This document shows positions 26,501 through 39,617 of a stretch of DNA of 64,000 nt, one piece after another. The notes under the pieces were generated by a model. That model was not told the DNA's origin, made no database searches, and worked only from the letters and a program-made list of their open reading frames with translations. Numbering within the stretch: the stretch's first letter is position 1; each line of letters starts with the position of its first letter. Made by a program: the position numbers and the translations under genes. This DNA is from Rachycentron canadum (lineage: Eukaryota; Chordata; Actinopteri; Carangiformes; Rachycentridae), in the NCBI GenBank assembly GCA_038496675.1, contig CM076651.1:10297352-10361351 (forward strand), read 5' to 3'.

Positions 26501-28362
26501 CTCCTCTAGGTACAGACTAAGTGCACTACCTGTCATGGATGCCTGAAAGAGCACAAAATGAAAGGATTATTAAATCATCATGCATTAAAAAAAGAAAAAA
26601 AAAGACTCACACATATATAAACAATGTGTGTTTAAAGGCAGAGGCATTGGGCAGATGTCTTCCTTAGTCAGTATGGCAGCAGGTGCCCAGCCTGTCTTGT
26701 CAGATTTAATAACAGATTACACACTCTGGCGATTATCATAATGCTTCATCTGGCATGATCATTTAGGCCGACACCAATCTATGAATACATGAGTAGGACA
26801 AAGCAGATGGTAGTGGAGTGGAAATGGGAGGAGGAGGGGTCGCCCTACCTCCAGCTCCCTGAGAATCTCTGACTGGCCACAGGTCTTGAGGTCCTGCAGA
26901 GCCTGGGACCAGAAGCTGTCTTCCTGGTTCAGGGTGCCATGGCAACGAGGGGGGCTGACGAATCTATGACAATGCAGGAACCAGAACATGAGAGCAGCCC
27001 TGCAGTCTGGAGGCTGGTACTGCGTACAAAGGCAGCATGGGAAATGCAGTTTTTGGGCTGCACGCTGGAGAGTCCCTTTGAAAATCTCTCAGGACCTCAG
27101 TGAGGGTTTATTGTAAATTCTCTCACTTGTGGCAGCTCAAATGCCGAGGGGTCCGCTAGATTAGATAAGAGTTCAAGTTTACAGAACTAACGTCACCCCC
27201 ACAAAAAAAAAAAAAAAAAGGCAGGAAATTGAAAGCATGTGACACAAAAGTTCAGGGGGAAAAAAAAGTCAAGTGTGAAGAGACAGATATGGCTGATGTA
27301 TCCTTGGGCGCTTAGGGTGCTTTTTCTGAGGAAACGTTTTTGGTGTGGACAAAGGGCGACAGAAAAAGATGTATCTATGTAACACCAAAGAGCTCGTGGG
27401 CAGTTAGTAAAGCAGATGAGAGAGAGAATACCTGAGAAAGAAGAGAAAAGGACAGTTTGGAAAAGCACAAAATGTGAAAGCATACAACACAAAATGAAGA
27501 GAAAATAAATCAAAGTGCAGTTTGCTTTAGTCAATGATTTAAAAAAAAAAAAAAAAAAAAGAAAAAAGAAAAAAAAATACTCAGATCAATTAAAGTTCCA
27601 ATACAGCAACATAAAAATATTGCATTACAAGTAAAAGTCCTGCATTCAAGCACCTTCATTAAAAGTGCAGATTTATTACCAGCTAAACACATTTAAAAGT
27701 AGTCGTAGTCATTCTGCAGAAAGAAAGCCTCTATTTAATACCAATGCAACAATATACAAGCAGGTTTTCACTGCTGTTTCTAGTCGAGTCAAGTTAGTCA
27801 AAGGGTCAACAGATAAATCTGTGGTGTCATGAGATGATTAATGGGAGAGGAAAAGGTTTTCTGTGCAAAAGAGAATCTGGTTTTTTTTTTATATTGTGCT
27901 GTATTTTATAAAATGATGGGGTTTTTTTTATGTAAAATCTCAATGAAGAAAGGCTATCACATAAATATAGTTGAGTAAAAGCACAACATTGCCCTCTGGC
28001 ATATTGTGTGGTAGAAGTATAAAGTAGCTTAAAATACATTTTACAGTTAAGCAAAGTTTCTGGGTAAATGTATGTAAAACTTTCCACCACTGCACTTTTG
28101 CTGTACATTAAATAAGATGTTATTTGCTGTGAAATCAAACACATTTAAAGCTGCACTGACATAAAACAAGATGTTGATGTGAAGGAAAACTACGCTTACC
28201 CAGGTATTTTGTCCCACTCATCTTCAGTGAATCTCCCATCATATAGTGCCGTGTGGTGGACTAAACCTGCCGAGCTTGAACTGGTTTGACTCCTGTGCTT
28301 TGAGCGCCTCCACTCATTTGGATTAAGCAATATGTCAGACGCTTTGTGAAGATATGTCCCTG

Positions 28363-28395
<33 letters not shown>

Positions 28396-31300
28396 ATCTC
28401 ATTATATGTGAGAAAAGAAAATCGGTCATTTTTAGACAGCAAGTGTCCCGTGGGCCTCACCTTGGCTACTGTAGCCTGCGTCGAACCCTGAGCTATCCCA
28501 GGAGCTCATGGCAGAGTCTATACTTGGAACAGTGGCAGAGTATACCTCTGAATGTTTACTGGTCTTCTGGGAGCCTGTTAGTTCGTCCTCTGTGTCACTT
28601 AGAAACCCAGCTTCCCTGTCTAGATGCTGTCGGCCATCAGACTCTGGGAATGAACAAAGTCTCAAGTAAATCTTAAACTAGGAAGAAGTGCACTTTGACA
28701 TTACTACAACACTTGTCTCTTTTTCTCTATAAGTAAGTAAAAGTACCACAAAGTAAATCAAGAAATTATTTGTCCTATATGCTCAAAAAGTGAACAATGT
28801 ATGGTATCATTGTTCACTCATTCTGCAGGGATGATCTTCCATAGGAGAATTAATAAAAACAAAACTATGGACAAGAGCATGTGAATAAAAAAGTGAATGT
28901 TAATGTTGTGTCATAATGTAACTTGTGAATCCATTTGCCCTCATTGCTCTCTCAAATTTTATCTATTATTTAAATTAATTTTTTGCTTTCTTCTCTTGTA
29001 TTTTTGTTTTTACTTTAACTCGTTGCTGTAAATACATCTGAAATATCATGTCTGTAAACTGCTAAGAGAAATTAAAAATGAATGAATAATCAGTTAAGAA
29101 ACCCAAAAGCATACGCTCAGCTTGTTTCTTGATCTTTAGGGTGACAGACTCCCCGGCCATCTGCAGGAGGTGGATGGCCTCACTCAGTGGTTTTCCTTTC
29201 AAACTGACACCATTGATGGCCAGGACTCTGTCCCCTATATGGATGGCACCAGTCCTGCAGGGTGAGGAGAGCAGAGGAGACAGAGATACCAGAGTATACC
29301 AGACAGTACCGACGGGCAGGCCAGGAAACCTGCCAGGCTGCCAGCATGCTGACTCAGATGGAGACAAAGAGGCTTCTTGTTATAGAAAAAGACGAGACAG
29401 CCATTGTTTACTGTCCGTTTTTTTTTTTTTTTTTTTTTTCCAAAAACAGTTTTCAACGGGGAGCCACTACAGCTTGACTACTCTAAGCCTTAGTGTCACC
29501 ATGTCAACTGTCACCATCTTCTCGAATAACTACTTTGACCCCCCCACCTTTCATTCCCCCACTCTCAACCCATGCTCCTCTCACCTCTCCGCCAGGCCTT
29601 TCTTGGTGAGGCCAGAAATGACGATGGGGTCAAAGGGCTCCTCTGTGCCAGAAATCGTGATGCCCAGTGGTCCGTTGTATCTCTTCAGCTCGACTGTGTA
29701 GATTATAGAGCCTGACATCTCCAACTCATCTAGTGCATGAAAACAACAGTGGATACCATCCATAAGGTTAAGATTTCATGACCAAATTTGTGCAAATGGA
29801 CAAATACAAGAGCTACTTAAGAGAATACTCCTTTGTTTCTTACTTTATTCTCACTGAACTGCTTTCAAACATTTGACAGCCTATGTAAAACTGTTTCAAG
29901 AAAGTTATTTTAGATAGACAGATAGATAGATAGCAGAAGTATTCAGGCTCTTTACTTACAGCAAAATACAACAATTTAAAAATAATTAAAAGCAGAGGTA
30001 GAGATCATTAAAATGGATATAATCAATGCAGAAACAGCATTTTACTTTTATAGCTAGTCAATGTGTAGCAAGTTTTACTACTTTATGTACAGTAATAATT
30101 TCTTTGTGCAAAAATGTCAGAATTTTACTATGTCCAGCTTCTGGGATGTGATTATATGTAGTTTTTGTAGGTTATCTTGGGGACTTGTGATGGAGATTTG
30201 CCATTTTCTGATATGTAAATGGACCTAACAATTCAGCAACAATCATTTGAGAAATTAGAAGTCAGAACATTAACGGTTTAAAGAGGGGGAATCTGTCTTT
30301 GGTGGGACTCACAAACCAAAAAAGATTGGGAACCACTGGTATAATCCTCAACAATGCATTTTATTTTACAACTATCAAATCTTTAATGTAAAACCTTAAT
30401 CTGAAAAAAAAACTAACTACCAACTAAAATATAAAATCTCCTGCTAGAATAAGAATAATTTATATTTAATATAAAACATTGTCAAATTATGCTTAAATAC
30501 AGTACTTGAATAAATGCACTTGGTCACTTTCCTCTACTGTTCATATACTTGGGCTGATGTGTATTAAAGTCATTGATGTACCAATGTTGTCCTCATCCTT
30601 CTGGATTCGCAGTTTGACCATGTCCTCGGCCTGCTGCAGGACGTGCATGGCATCCTCCATGGTGCAGTTCTCCAGACGAACACTGTCGATGGCCAGCAGC
30701 CTGTCTCCAGGCTCCAGGGTGCCTGTTCTACCAGACATAAAAGCAAGAGGATCACAGCTATTAATTGGGACCAGAGAGCCACTGCCCCTGACTCACTGTC
30801 ACAATCCTATTACTCTGGTGTCTCAGTGGGATCCTTGGGGGTGACCGTAACCTCACCCTCAACCTAATCAACACTGAGCCCTTCCGAAATGCAGCTGCTC
30901 TGCCCTACTGATCCAGTTTTGATAGCTCAATCCAATTACGATTGTATTACACAGTGTATTCACAAAATTTTATTTTGTTCACAAATAATCCCACATAAGC
31001 CTTGAAAAGTTCACCCTGAGCTGTAAAGTGTCATTGTCACAGGACGTTTCCGTATTTATAAGAAAATGTGACTTAATGTTGTAAGCGGTGGAGCATTCAG
31101 GTAACATTAGCTCTGTGTGATGTCAGGACATACCTGTGTGCTATGCTTCCTTTTCTGATGTCAGAGATGATGAGGGGCTTGCCAGGTTTTTTACTTGCTG
31201 GTTAAACAGAGAGAGAACAAAAAAGCGAGAAAAAAAAACAAAAAACAATCAGTGTTTTTATTTCTGGAAAAATGATCTGAAGATAAAACCACCACCTGGG

Positions 31301-34300
31301 TGGTTGGCTGGGTTGGGTGGCGCTAAATATTTTAGATTAGTGAACCTTCTTCTCTCTTAGTTGTTTTGGTCCATAGTTGGCTTCCTGTGTGCATTTTTTT
31401 CCCCTCAGCTAGTTAGAGCAGAAAGGGTAATGATGAATGCTGGCACAGCCTAGTATTATTCAGAGGTAATGAGGTATGTGCCCTCATGCTTTTGCAAGCC
31501 TGGGTTTTATGGATCAGAGAACATTGATTCAAAGGAGGTGCACTGAATGCAGGTCTGTGGGGTATTATTGAGCAGCACTGCCCCCTGCCGTATGTTTGGT
31601 TACCAAGAAACTCACCACTGATGGTGATTCCCAGCTCCACGCCTCTCCTCTTGGGCAGTTTAACATGGAAGGTGCCGCTGCTGGGAACTACTGACTCTAA
31701 GTGAGATTTAAAGGGAAGAGGTGAGCAGGAAGGCACAAATAAACACATTCTTAAAAACAAGAAATAGTTGAATGAATGAATTACATGCACTATTCAGTAC
31801 CTGCAACATCAAACTCAATCTCTACTGTGACCTTATTGGCTAGAGCAGAGTCTCTGAGCAGCTGATGGGCTTCCTCTAAGGTGCCATCTTCAGTTGGGAT
31901 CCCATTAATGGACAACAGTCTATCTCCAACTTGTAGCAGCCCACACCTTAACACAAAAAATACACAAACACAACCCAGTCTTGAAAATCAGAAAAGAGCC
32001 CTTGGGGGGTGTTTACAATTTACTAAGTTAGTTTAGCTTTATTTATTTACCTTTATCCATTATCTTTATTTATTCAGGTGATCAAGAGGCATGAGAACAA
32101 AACATACACTCAACAGTTGGAAATTAATTTATTGACTGGTAATTAATTGGCAGAGTAATGTTTCAGTGCATCAGCAGGGTTTTGAATGTAGACTATTAAT
32201 GAAATGGTTCAGTTCTTTAACTTTGATGCCACATGTAGGCTGAAAGTTATCTATAATGTGTTTCTATATACGTACATACTTATAGCCTCTGGGCTTCACA
32301 TAAGCATATTTCAAACTGACCTTTTTGAACCTGAAAAATGCCTCAGCACACAAAGGGAGAAAAAAAAAATACACATACCACACATTTATTCATAGGCCTT
32401 ATAGTGAAGCACTGTCAACTGATGTTAATTCACTAACGGCCACTGCTCATTAACCTTGTGTGGAGGCTGAGACACCAGCATTGCAATTGGATGCTGTACT
32501 TGAGTCACTCTTGTCCAACTGCTCCTGGACTAATCCTGTTACAAGACCCAGGGGAGTTAGCTCTGCATTGTCGGCACAGACGCCATCATTAATCTTGCAA
32601 GACAAGGACAGATACTGTGCACCGGCCTGACAAAAGTTGGGTGTTAATTGGACTTCAACATGTACCCTTAATCAATACAATACATATAAATATTGAACTA
32701 TTTAAAAATCTACGACTGGTAGTGGAATGGCTCTAGAGTTAAAGTCAGAATAGGCTTCATCCTCTGGACTTCAGTCTAGAGTAAGGTGGTGTACTCATTG
32801 AACAAGCAACAGACCCACACTGCTATCCCTAGAGCCAAGAGGCTATAAAAAGCTTAAACTTTAGATGAAAAAAATAAGTATGACTTTATGTAACAGTATG
32901 TTTTTGAGCTTTTAATCATCTCGTGACTCCTCTAATCAGATTTGTGGCCTACTCTGCGGGTCTGGACCTCCTGTTTGGGACCCACTGCTGCATTAGACAA
33001 ATGCAGTTTCCCAGCCCTCAGATAAAATACTCATTGAGACACCAGGCTAAAATTAGCTTCTTTTTTTTTTTTTCCAACATGTGGCGTTTCATTGCCAGGC
33101 TGAATGATTAGAGCTAAGGCCCTCTAGTTCAAGGTGACTCTCTATATGACATTTGTTTACTCGTTAGGTGTCTCAGCCCGTTACCTCTCAGCTGGACTGT
33201 CGGGCTCAATAAAGCGGATGACTGGGGGAGCGGACAGGGTTTCTGTGGCAAAGACACCCCCCTGCAGCTGGATCCCAAAACCTGTGAGCGGGTCCCCCCT
33301 CAGGACGACCTCGCTTGTTTCCACATGAAATATTTGGCCCCCTGGGCCGACAGAACTGGACGCCAGAGATACTGTAAGACAGAGGGGAGGGGACGCATCA
33401 AAGAGAGATATTAGTGGAGAAGTGGCAGATAAATGGAGCAAGAGCAGGATTATGGGGGACAAAAAAAAAAAAAAAAAACACGAGGGTAAGGGGAAGAGAC
33501 ATGCACCCACAGAGACAACATGGGAATGGAAAGGAAATGAGTCACTTATCAGAGTTTACGTCATTCATGTTTACGTCAGCGATCAGTCAAATCTGTTCAC
33601 GCAGTGAGGGGGCGAACCAGGAGGGAAAGGTGTTTTAAGAGCTTTGCAGCAACATCAAGGGTCAGCTCATTGAAATTACAAAAAAAAAAAAAAAAAAAAA
33701 AAGCTATGGTAAGAGCTCTGGGAGGCCTTGTAATGGTGTTTTGGCCTAGATGCTAAAACCAGTATGCTTACATGCTGATGTTAAATAAGTATACCATGTT
33801 TACCATCTTTGTTTTAATCTTTGTTCACCTTCATGTTCATTTTGGAGGATTTGGTTTATGGTGTCAACATAGAGGTATTTCTGTTATACAGGTGGGTATT
33901 AGATTTGATTGCGTGTGCCAAATAAACAGGCAAATTAATAAATATATCACATCAGGAGATAAAAACCGAGACTGTGTGAACTATACTACTACATCCTAAT
34001 GGGGAATCTGTTTGAACTGAATCTTTAATGTGGGGGGAAAAAAAGGAGGCAGAGGGTCTGTCATACATGAGCTCTTATGATCCTTCTTCCTGTTCCTCCT
34101 CTTGCCAGTCGAGCTGCGGGGACTGGTTGGAGCGATCGGAGGGATGGGGCAGGGCAGCGTGTTGCTACCCTGGCTGCTGAAGCCTGAGGTGGCCGTGGAG
34201 GATGGAGAGAAGCCACCACTCACTAGAGCTGAAAGGAGACATAGCATTACACATGTCAAAAGGCTGGTACAGTGGGAGTAACATCGCAGTGACTGTTTAT

Positions 34301-37300
34301 TCACATCTGTCCACTGCAGCAGCAGCAGCTACATACACTCATACAACATGCAACAACAGAAAGAAATGTGGAAACAGTGTTGGAGTAAATCCCACAGAAA
34401 AAGATTTAACAAACGTGCAGAAGAAAAGGCTCCTGCTATGGTGTCTTGCCAGCAGCAGTGCTGTCACTAGTGATAACTTACATTTGCAGTGGTCCTGCTG
34501 GTTGTGTGGGTGGCTTGGGCTGCTCCATGTCTTGCTGTGGCTGGCATGTGGGGGATGGCAGTAGTTGCTGCTTTGGTCCCAGTGATGATGGTTGCTCTTC
34601 TGCACTTTTACTGCATCACCAAGGAATCAAGTAAAGACCCATTAAGTAAAGCAGATCCATTCCTCTAGATCTGTTGTGCACTACATTTTACCCATGAAAT
34701 CATGCTTTCACTCCCATATCTAAATCTGTAACACACCACACAGTGCCTGAAGGATAATTCAGAGCATAGTAATTGATATTTAATGTTTTCGTCACGGCAC
34801 GCTAGATTAAATCCTGTGGTTGAATGTATTTTGATGAGCATCTGAGATTCAGTTTGGCACAGGGAGCTGAATAGGAAAGTCATGCAGGGTCTGAATTTAA
34901 AAAAAATAAAAAATAAAAAAAAAATCTTACTTTTACTAGCAAGCTTCCGAAAAGCTGAATGCAAATTTGAGATCATTTTTATAATCTCATTTTCAAAGGA
35001 ACCCAAAGGTAATGTTGACCGCTTGGCATATTAAGGAGAAGACACAGGCTGTTCAGAGGCATGTGGCTTTGCCTTGATTGAGCACAGCTGAACACTTGAT
35101 TGTTGATGAAGCAGAATGTCTCTGCATCCGATTGGGAGGCAGCTCCGAGCGTGACTTAACTTAATCTATAGCTAGTTTTTGTTTTTAATTCTGTTGACTT
35201 TTCCAGTTTTGAACCAAAAGAAGAGCAGTGATTGTTGTTAACTCTGAGAGGCGCTTATCCCTCTTGTCAAAGCCTGTGTAACAAAGTGCATTCAGTCAAA
35301 CAGCATTTATGAAGCATGCAAAAGGAAAATGCTGGTCTACTGTATGACACACCTCAATAATTAACTTTCCTTTACAGATTCATGCTGCTAAATTTGTCGC
35401 TGAAAGTTACACATGACAGTAATCCTTGCTGCTTCATTTGCAGGGGTCTAATCTTTGACAACTCGCTCACATGGATGGAGGATTTGCTGGAAACATGGAT
35501 GACTACAGTAGTGCATGGGGCACTTGCCACACATTCAGGGGACCTGGTTAAATCCAACTGTATATAATCAGAATGCATGCAGGAGAACCTCCGGCCCTTC
35601 TCAGAGAAGCAGTTTCTTTTGGTCTCAATCAAACCTGTAAAGCTCTCTGCCGGATTACGTTAAGCCCACCTAGGGGAAGCTCTCCAAGAACTGGTGTTTT
35701 CAATCTATGCCAGTGGAAGGAAACATTAACTCCTAATCTCTAAGTGGCCATATCAGTCTTATTAAATCCCCAGAGGAGATTAGACAAATTGCATCTTATA
35801 ATTGTGCCTTATCCTGGGGGGGGGGGGATCTTAAGGCCCTTTTCAAGAACTGAATCAATATTGAATTGAGGTTTTAAATGGTACATTCCTGTAATTTTAT
35901 AGAGAAGTGATACCACTGCTGCTGTTTGAATTGAGATATTTTAATAGTCAAAATGAGCAACAGGACGTCAGATATTTTGGTGAGCAGGTTTGGAGAGTTT
36001 TAAATTGACATCATTAGTGAACAGTTCATAAGGAAGGAAAGGAAGGATATATTGTATTTTTTAAAACACACTGCTTATTTAACAGCTATTAGTATATCTC
36101 ACAATGGCCTTTTGGGTACTTTTAACACTGTAAGTACATTTTCCCAACTATACTTGGATACTTTTACTTCAAAAGTACTTAAACTTTTTAACTTTTTTTA
36201 ATTTTTAATCAAGAATTTTTAGATTGTGGCCAATCCTGATCTTTAGAGGATTTAACTTTGTATACATTTCAGAAAATAATCAAAATATCAAAAATACGCA
36301 AGTGAATAAGGGTAAACGACAGATGAAAGTTGTGTTGCTTGCACACTGGACCCGGAAAATAACTGAGCAAAAAAAAAATGTAGAGAAAGGATTCAGTGAT
36401 CCCAGAAAACACTTCACTCCAGCTTTGTCATGTTGTATGATTCTTCCCGCGCTCACATGTTAACTTCCCCCTGCAGCTGCTGACCCAGAAATAAGTCTGT
36501 AGAACATGGCACGGACATGATCTCTAACAGAGAAAGTGTGTGTGTGTGTGTGTGTGTACTATTTGTGTGTAGCCTGTTGGTATGCATAAGAGGCCAAATA
36601 CGAAGGCAGCAAATTTTGGCCGCCGGCGTGCACACACATTCACAGGGGCTGATTCAGAGCACATGGATGAGGGCAGCTGGGAGGTGGCCTGGCTCTTTGC
36701 AGCTGTAGGTAAAACAGTCACAATACATATGACGAAGACAACATGCTGGAGCTACAGTCGGTTTTCTGTACATTACTCTGCACACAGAACCACTTCAAAA
36801 GATTTAAATGATGTAGTGTTAAATTAGTCACTTAGTCAACATTTCCCCCTCTAAATCCTTTGCGTTATACTGCACACTTACATATTTGCACCGGAGCCTG
36901 TAATAAATTGTATCGTTATGTCACAAATAATTGTGACATATGTACATTTTCACATTTTTATGAGAAAAGCTTCACAGCCAACCAGCTAAATATGAAGCTT
37001 GTGCTTTACTGTGTCACGTAGACTAGGTCTGCACAATTAATGGAAATATAATCGAAATCACAATATGATAAAGTATATCCAAATCACATCAGCTGCAAAG
37101 AAATCACAGAGGTTGACATTTGTAGTGCTACAGAGATGCCCCAGCCTCTACATCATATTCTCCATATGTAAAGGAACACTCTTGTGTGGTACATGGAAAA
37201 AACACATTGCATCGTTATAATTTTTTTTTTCTCCGAAAGTAAAACGCAATAACGACCATTCCAACTGAAATCACATATCAAAATTATGTATCAAATGTAT

Positions 37301-39565
37301 CAAAACATCAAAATGTATTTCTTGTGTGTGACATGTTGGATAATTTATCATGCTTTGGTTTTAAACTCTTACTTAAATTAAACCAACTGATGCTCACAAC
37401 CTATACACATCTGAAATGTGACATGGGGTTGGAAACCATTGGTTCAGTGCATTGTATTTATGAGCTTATCACATTTATTGCAAAATTTTTAAGCAGTAAA
37501 GTGAGTAATCACTAAAAAAAGATCTATTGATAAGTCAAATAGACTAATTGCTGGTTGCAGTCTTAACACATTGTTGGCCAATGTGCCACTTGCTTTGACT
37601 CAGATTTTCCCCTGCTGAGTCTTATGTCTCTTAGGCTGTGTATTTTGTATCACCTGCAGGACATACCTGTGTCTTGTGGCCTTATAGGAAGTCTGCTCTG
37701 ACTGGCTGGAAGAATCTCTAGTTTGACAATATCTGAGGTGCTGGCAAGTAGCTGTGTGGCCTCCATCAGGGAACAGTGCTCTGTGCTGGTCCCGTCTATT
37801 GACAAGAGGATGTCACCTGCGTGCAGTGCTCCACACCTGACAGAGTGAGACATGGTCAGCCTATTTCAGTAAAAGTTTCTGTCAGGAAACTGTCTGAGGA
37901 GCTGTGAAATATAGGAGATTGATTTCACCTTTCCACCACACTAGCTGCCTTTATCTTGTCAATAATAACGACTTGTTTGCTTCTGTATATTGTTGTGGTG
38001 AGGCTGATCCCCAGGCCTGCAGAGGGACCCTTCACTATCTCCACCAGCAGAGGGCCCGAGGCCTGCTGCACTGCCTCTGAAACACACAATTCACACAGAG
38101 ATGATAGAGTCCAGCGAAAGTACTGGATGTATTCGTGGCCATGAACATAACACAATCTTTACAACTGTTACAATCAAAAACGACAATATGAAATCTGTCA
38201 CAGAAAAGCACAATGTGATATGATTTACATTGTTATAGTTTTTCTCTTTTGCTGTGGCCAAATATTCCAAATGAAAGTAATGCAATACAGTTCTCATTTC
38301 CTCAGAAAATAATTAACTTTTTCTTGTTGCTGGACTCTTTCATATATTGACTCTGCCATGGCAAACCAAATGGCAATTCTTTTCTAATGCTTGGTCAAGA
38401 AGTACATTTATCAACAAGCTCATTGTGTAAATTCTCACATTGAAAATATTGCACACAACCATCATAACCATACAAATATAAGTGTTTCATTTTTTCATCA
38501 ATCTGATATTGCATGGATGGATTACCTAACAGGCCCCTGACCCCATGGGCCCGGTGCCCGACAGACAGACTGAGCCCACAAAATGTTACTGAGAGAAACA
38601 AACCAACTCTGAAGAGGTGTTTAAAAAAAAAAGAACAAACAAAGAAGATGTTAGTAAGGGCAGAGATGCAAAATGACTAAATAAAATGAGGCAACCATTA
38701 AGAGACTCAAAACTACTACAAAATTATCAAACATGATCACAAATGTAAAATGCACAGAATCACTAGATAAGATAAAAGTTGTGCAAAACTAGAAGCAAAA
38801 CAACTACAAAATGTGAAAAAACTAAAAACAGGCACTAAATAACCATGAAGAGGTGCATAATGATCCCTAAGATGCCTAAACTGACCACAAAAAGGGCTGC
38901 AAGACAAGCAGAAGAAGATGCAAGGCATCCAAAAATACATAGTTCTAAAATACACATTTGTTATAATTGTGAACCCTCTGACTGGTTCAGGCTGAAGGCA
39001 GGAGGTCTGAATCCTAAATTCCCACACACAGCGAGATAATGTGTGTCAACTGTCCTTGGTGACCTGCCCTACTTTGCACAGGCTGGTGCAAAGTGTGCGA
39101 TCTTGAGAATTAGTCTCTATGACCAAACTGAGCTAATAATAAGGATTTTAGTCATGTAGTGAGCTCCTGCGTTTAGTGCCATACTTCACTTTGACCAAAG
39201 GTTGAGGGTGTTGTGATTTGATTCACTCTGTGATATCACAGTCCCACTGGCTCAGTGTTGGCTGAAAGAATTGGCTACAGAATGATTTATTGTTGCTGCA
39301 GTAGGTGGAAATAGGAATTCCAGTTATTCAAATAAATTAGTCCCTGAAGCATATAAACAAAAATTATTTTAGTTATGTATGACTCTATATTCATTCTTAA
39401 GATTCCATTAATATTATTTTTATTGCAATAGCTTCTCCTTTCCACTGCAGCCGCTTAGTAATTGATTGCAGATGTTGTTTTTCTCTCTGTGTTGGGTCTG
39501 TTCAGATTGTATGTATTTTGGACTAGGTCTAATTATCCTTGGGTCTAATCATGTCCGGTCTGTCC

Positions 39566-39617
<52 letters not shown>

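Larger units (their letters stand above)
23581..28643 (-). other. grip2: grip2 exons for the PDZ6-PDZ7 linker and PDZ7
   Basis: 28643-28461 (acidic, ends DAGYSSQ) and 28359-28200 (TYLHKASDILLNPNEWRR...) are variable linker. 26963-26849 carries the conserved DSFWSQALQDLKTCGQSE block. 26542-26318 is a diverged linker ending LHK. 24358-24212 (ligand loop DFGFSVSDG) and 23778-23581 make PDZ7 and a short tail. The protein ends NSIAL. In the family PDZ7 binds GRASP1, and the linker before it binds kinesin heavy chain. Confidence 0.9.
29115..33371 (-). other. grip2: grip2 exons for PDZ4-PDZ6
   Basis: PDZ4 covers 33371-33185 (ligand loop GFGIQLQGG) and 31946-31801. PDZ5 covers 31696-31616 (ELGITIS), 31197-31134 and 30727-30582. 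PDZ6 covers 29729-29585 (PLGITISGT) and 29254-29115. PDZ4-5 form the tandem that binds GluA2/3 C-termini in mammals; PDZ6 binds liprin-alpha and Eph receptors. Conservation is highest here, with no gaps against remembered mammalian sequences. Confidence 0.92.

Noticed and set aside
29129..29701. 190-codon open frame on the plus strand
   Set aside because: It lies antisense to the two PDZ6 exons of grip2 and their intron and runs through a T-tract. The minus-strand exons explain the open frame.
36524..36721. Possible extra grip2 exon on the minus strand
   Set aside because: A plausible acceptor precedes an open frame of about 60 codons in a matching phase. However, it has no GRIP similarity and no donor that keeps phase, and the flanking exons 37667 and 34610 already join without missing residues.
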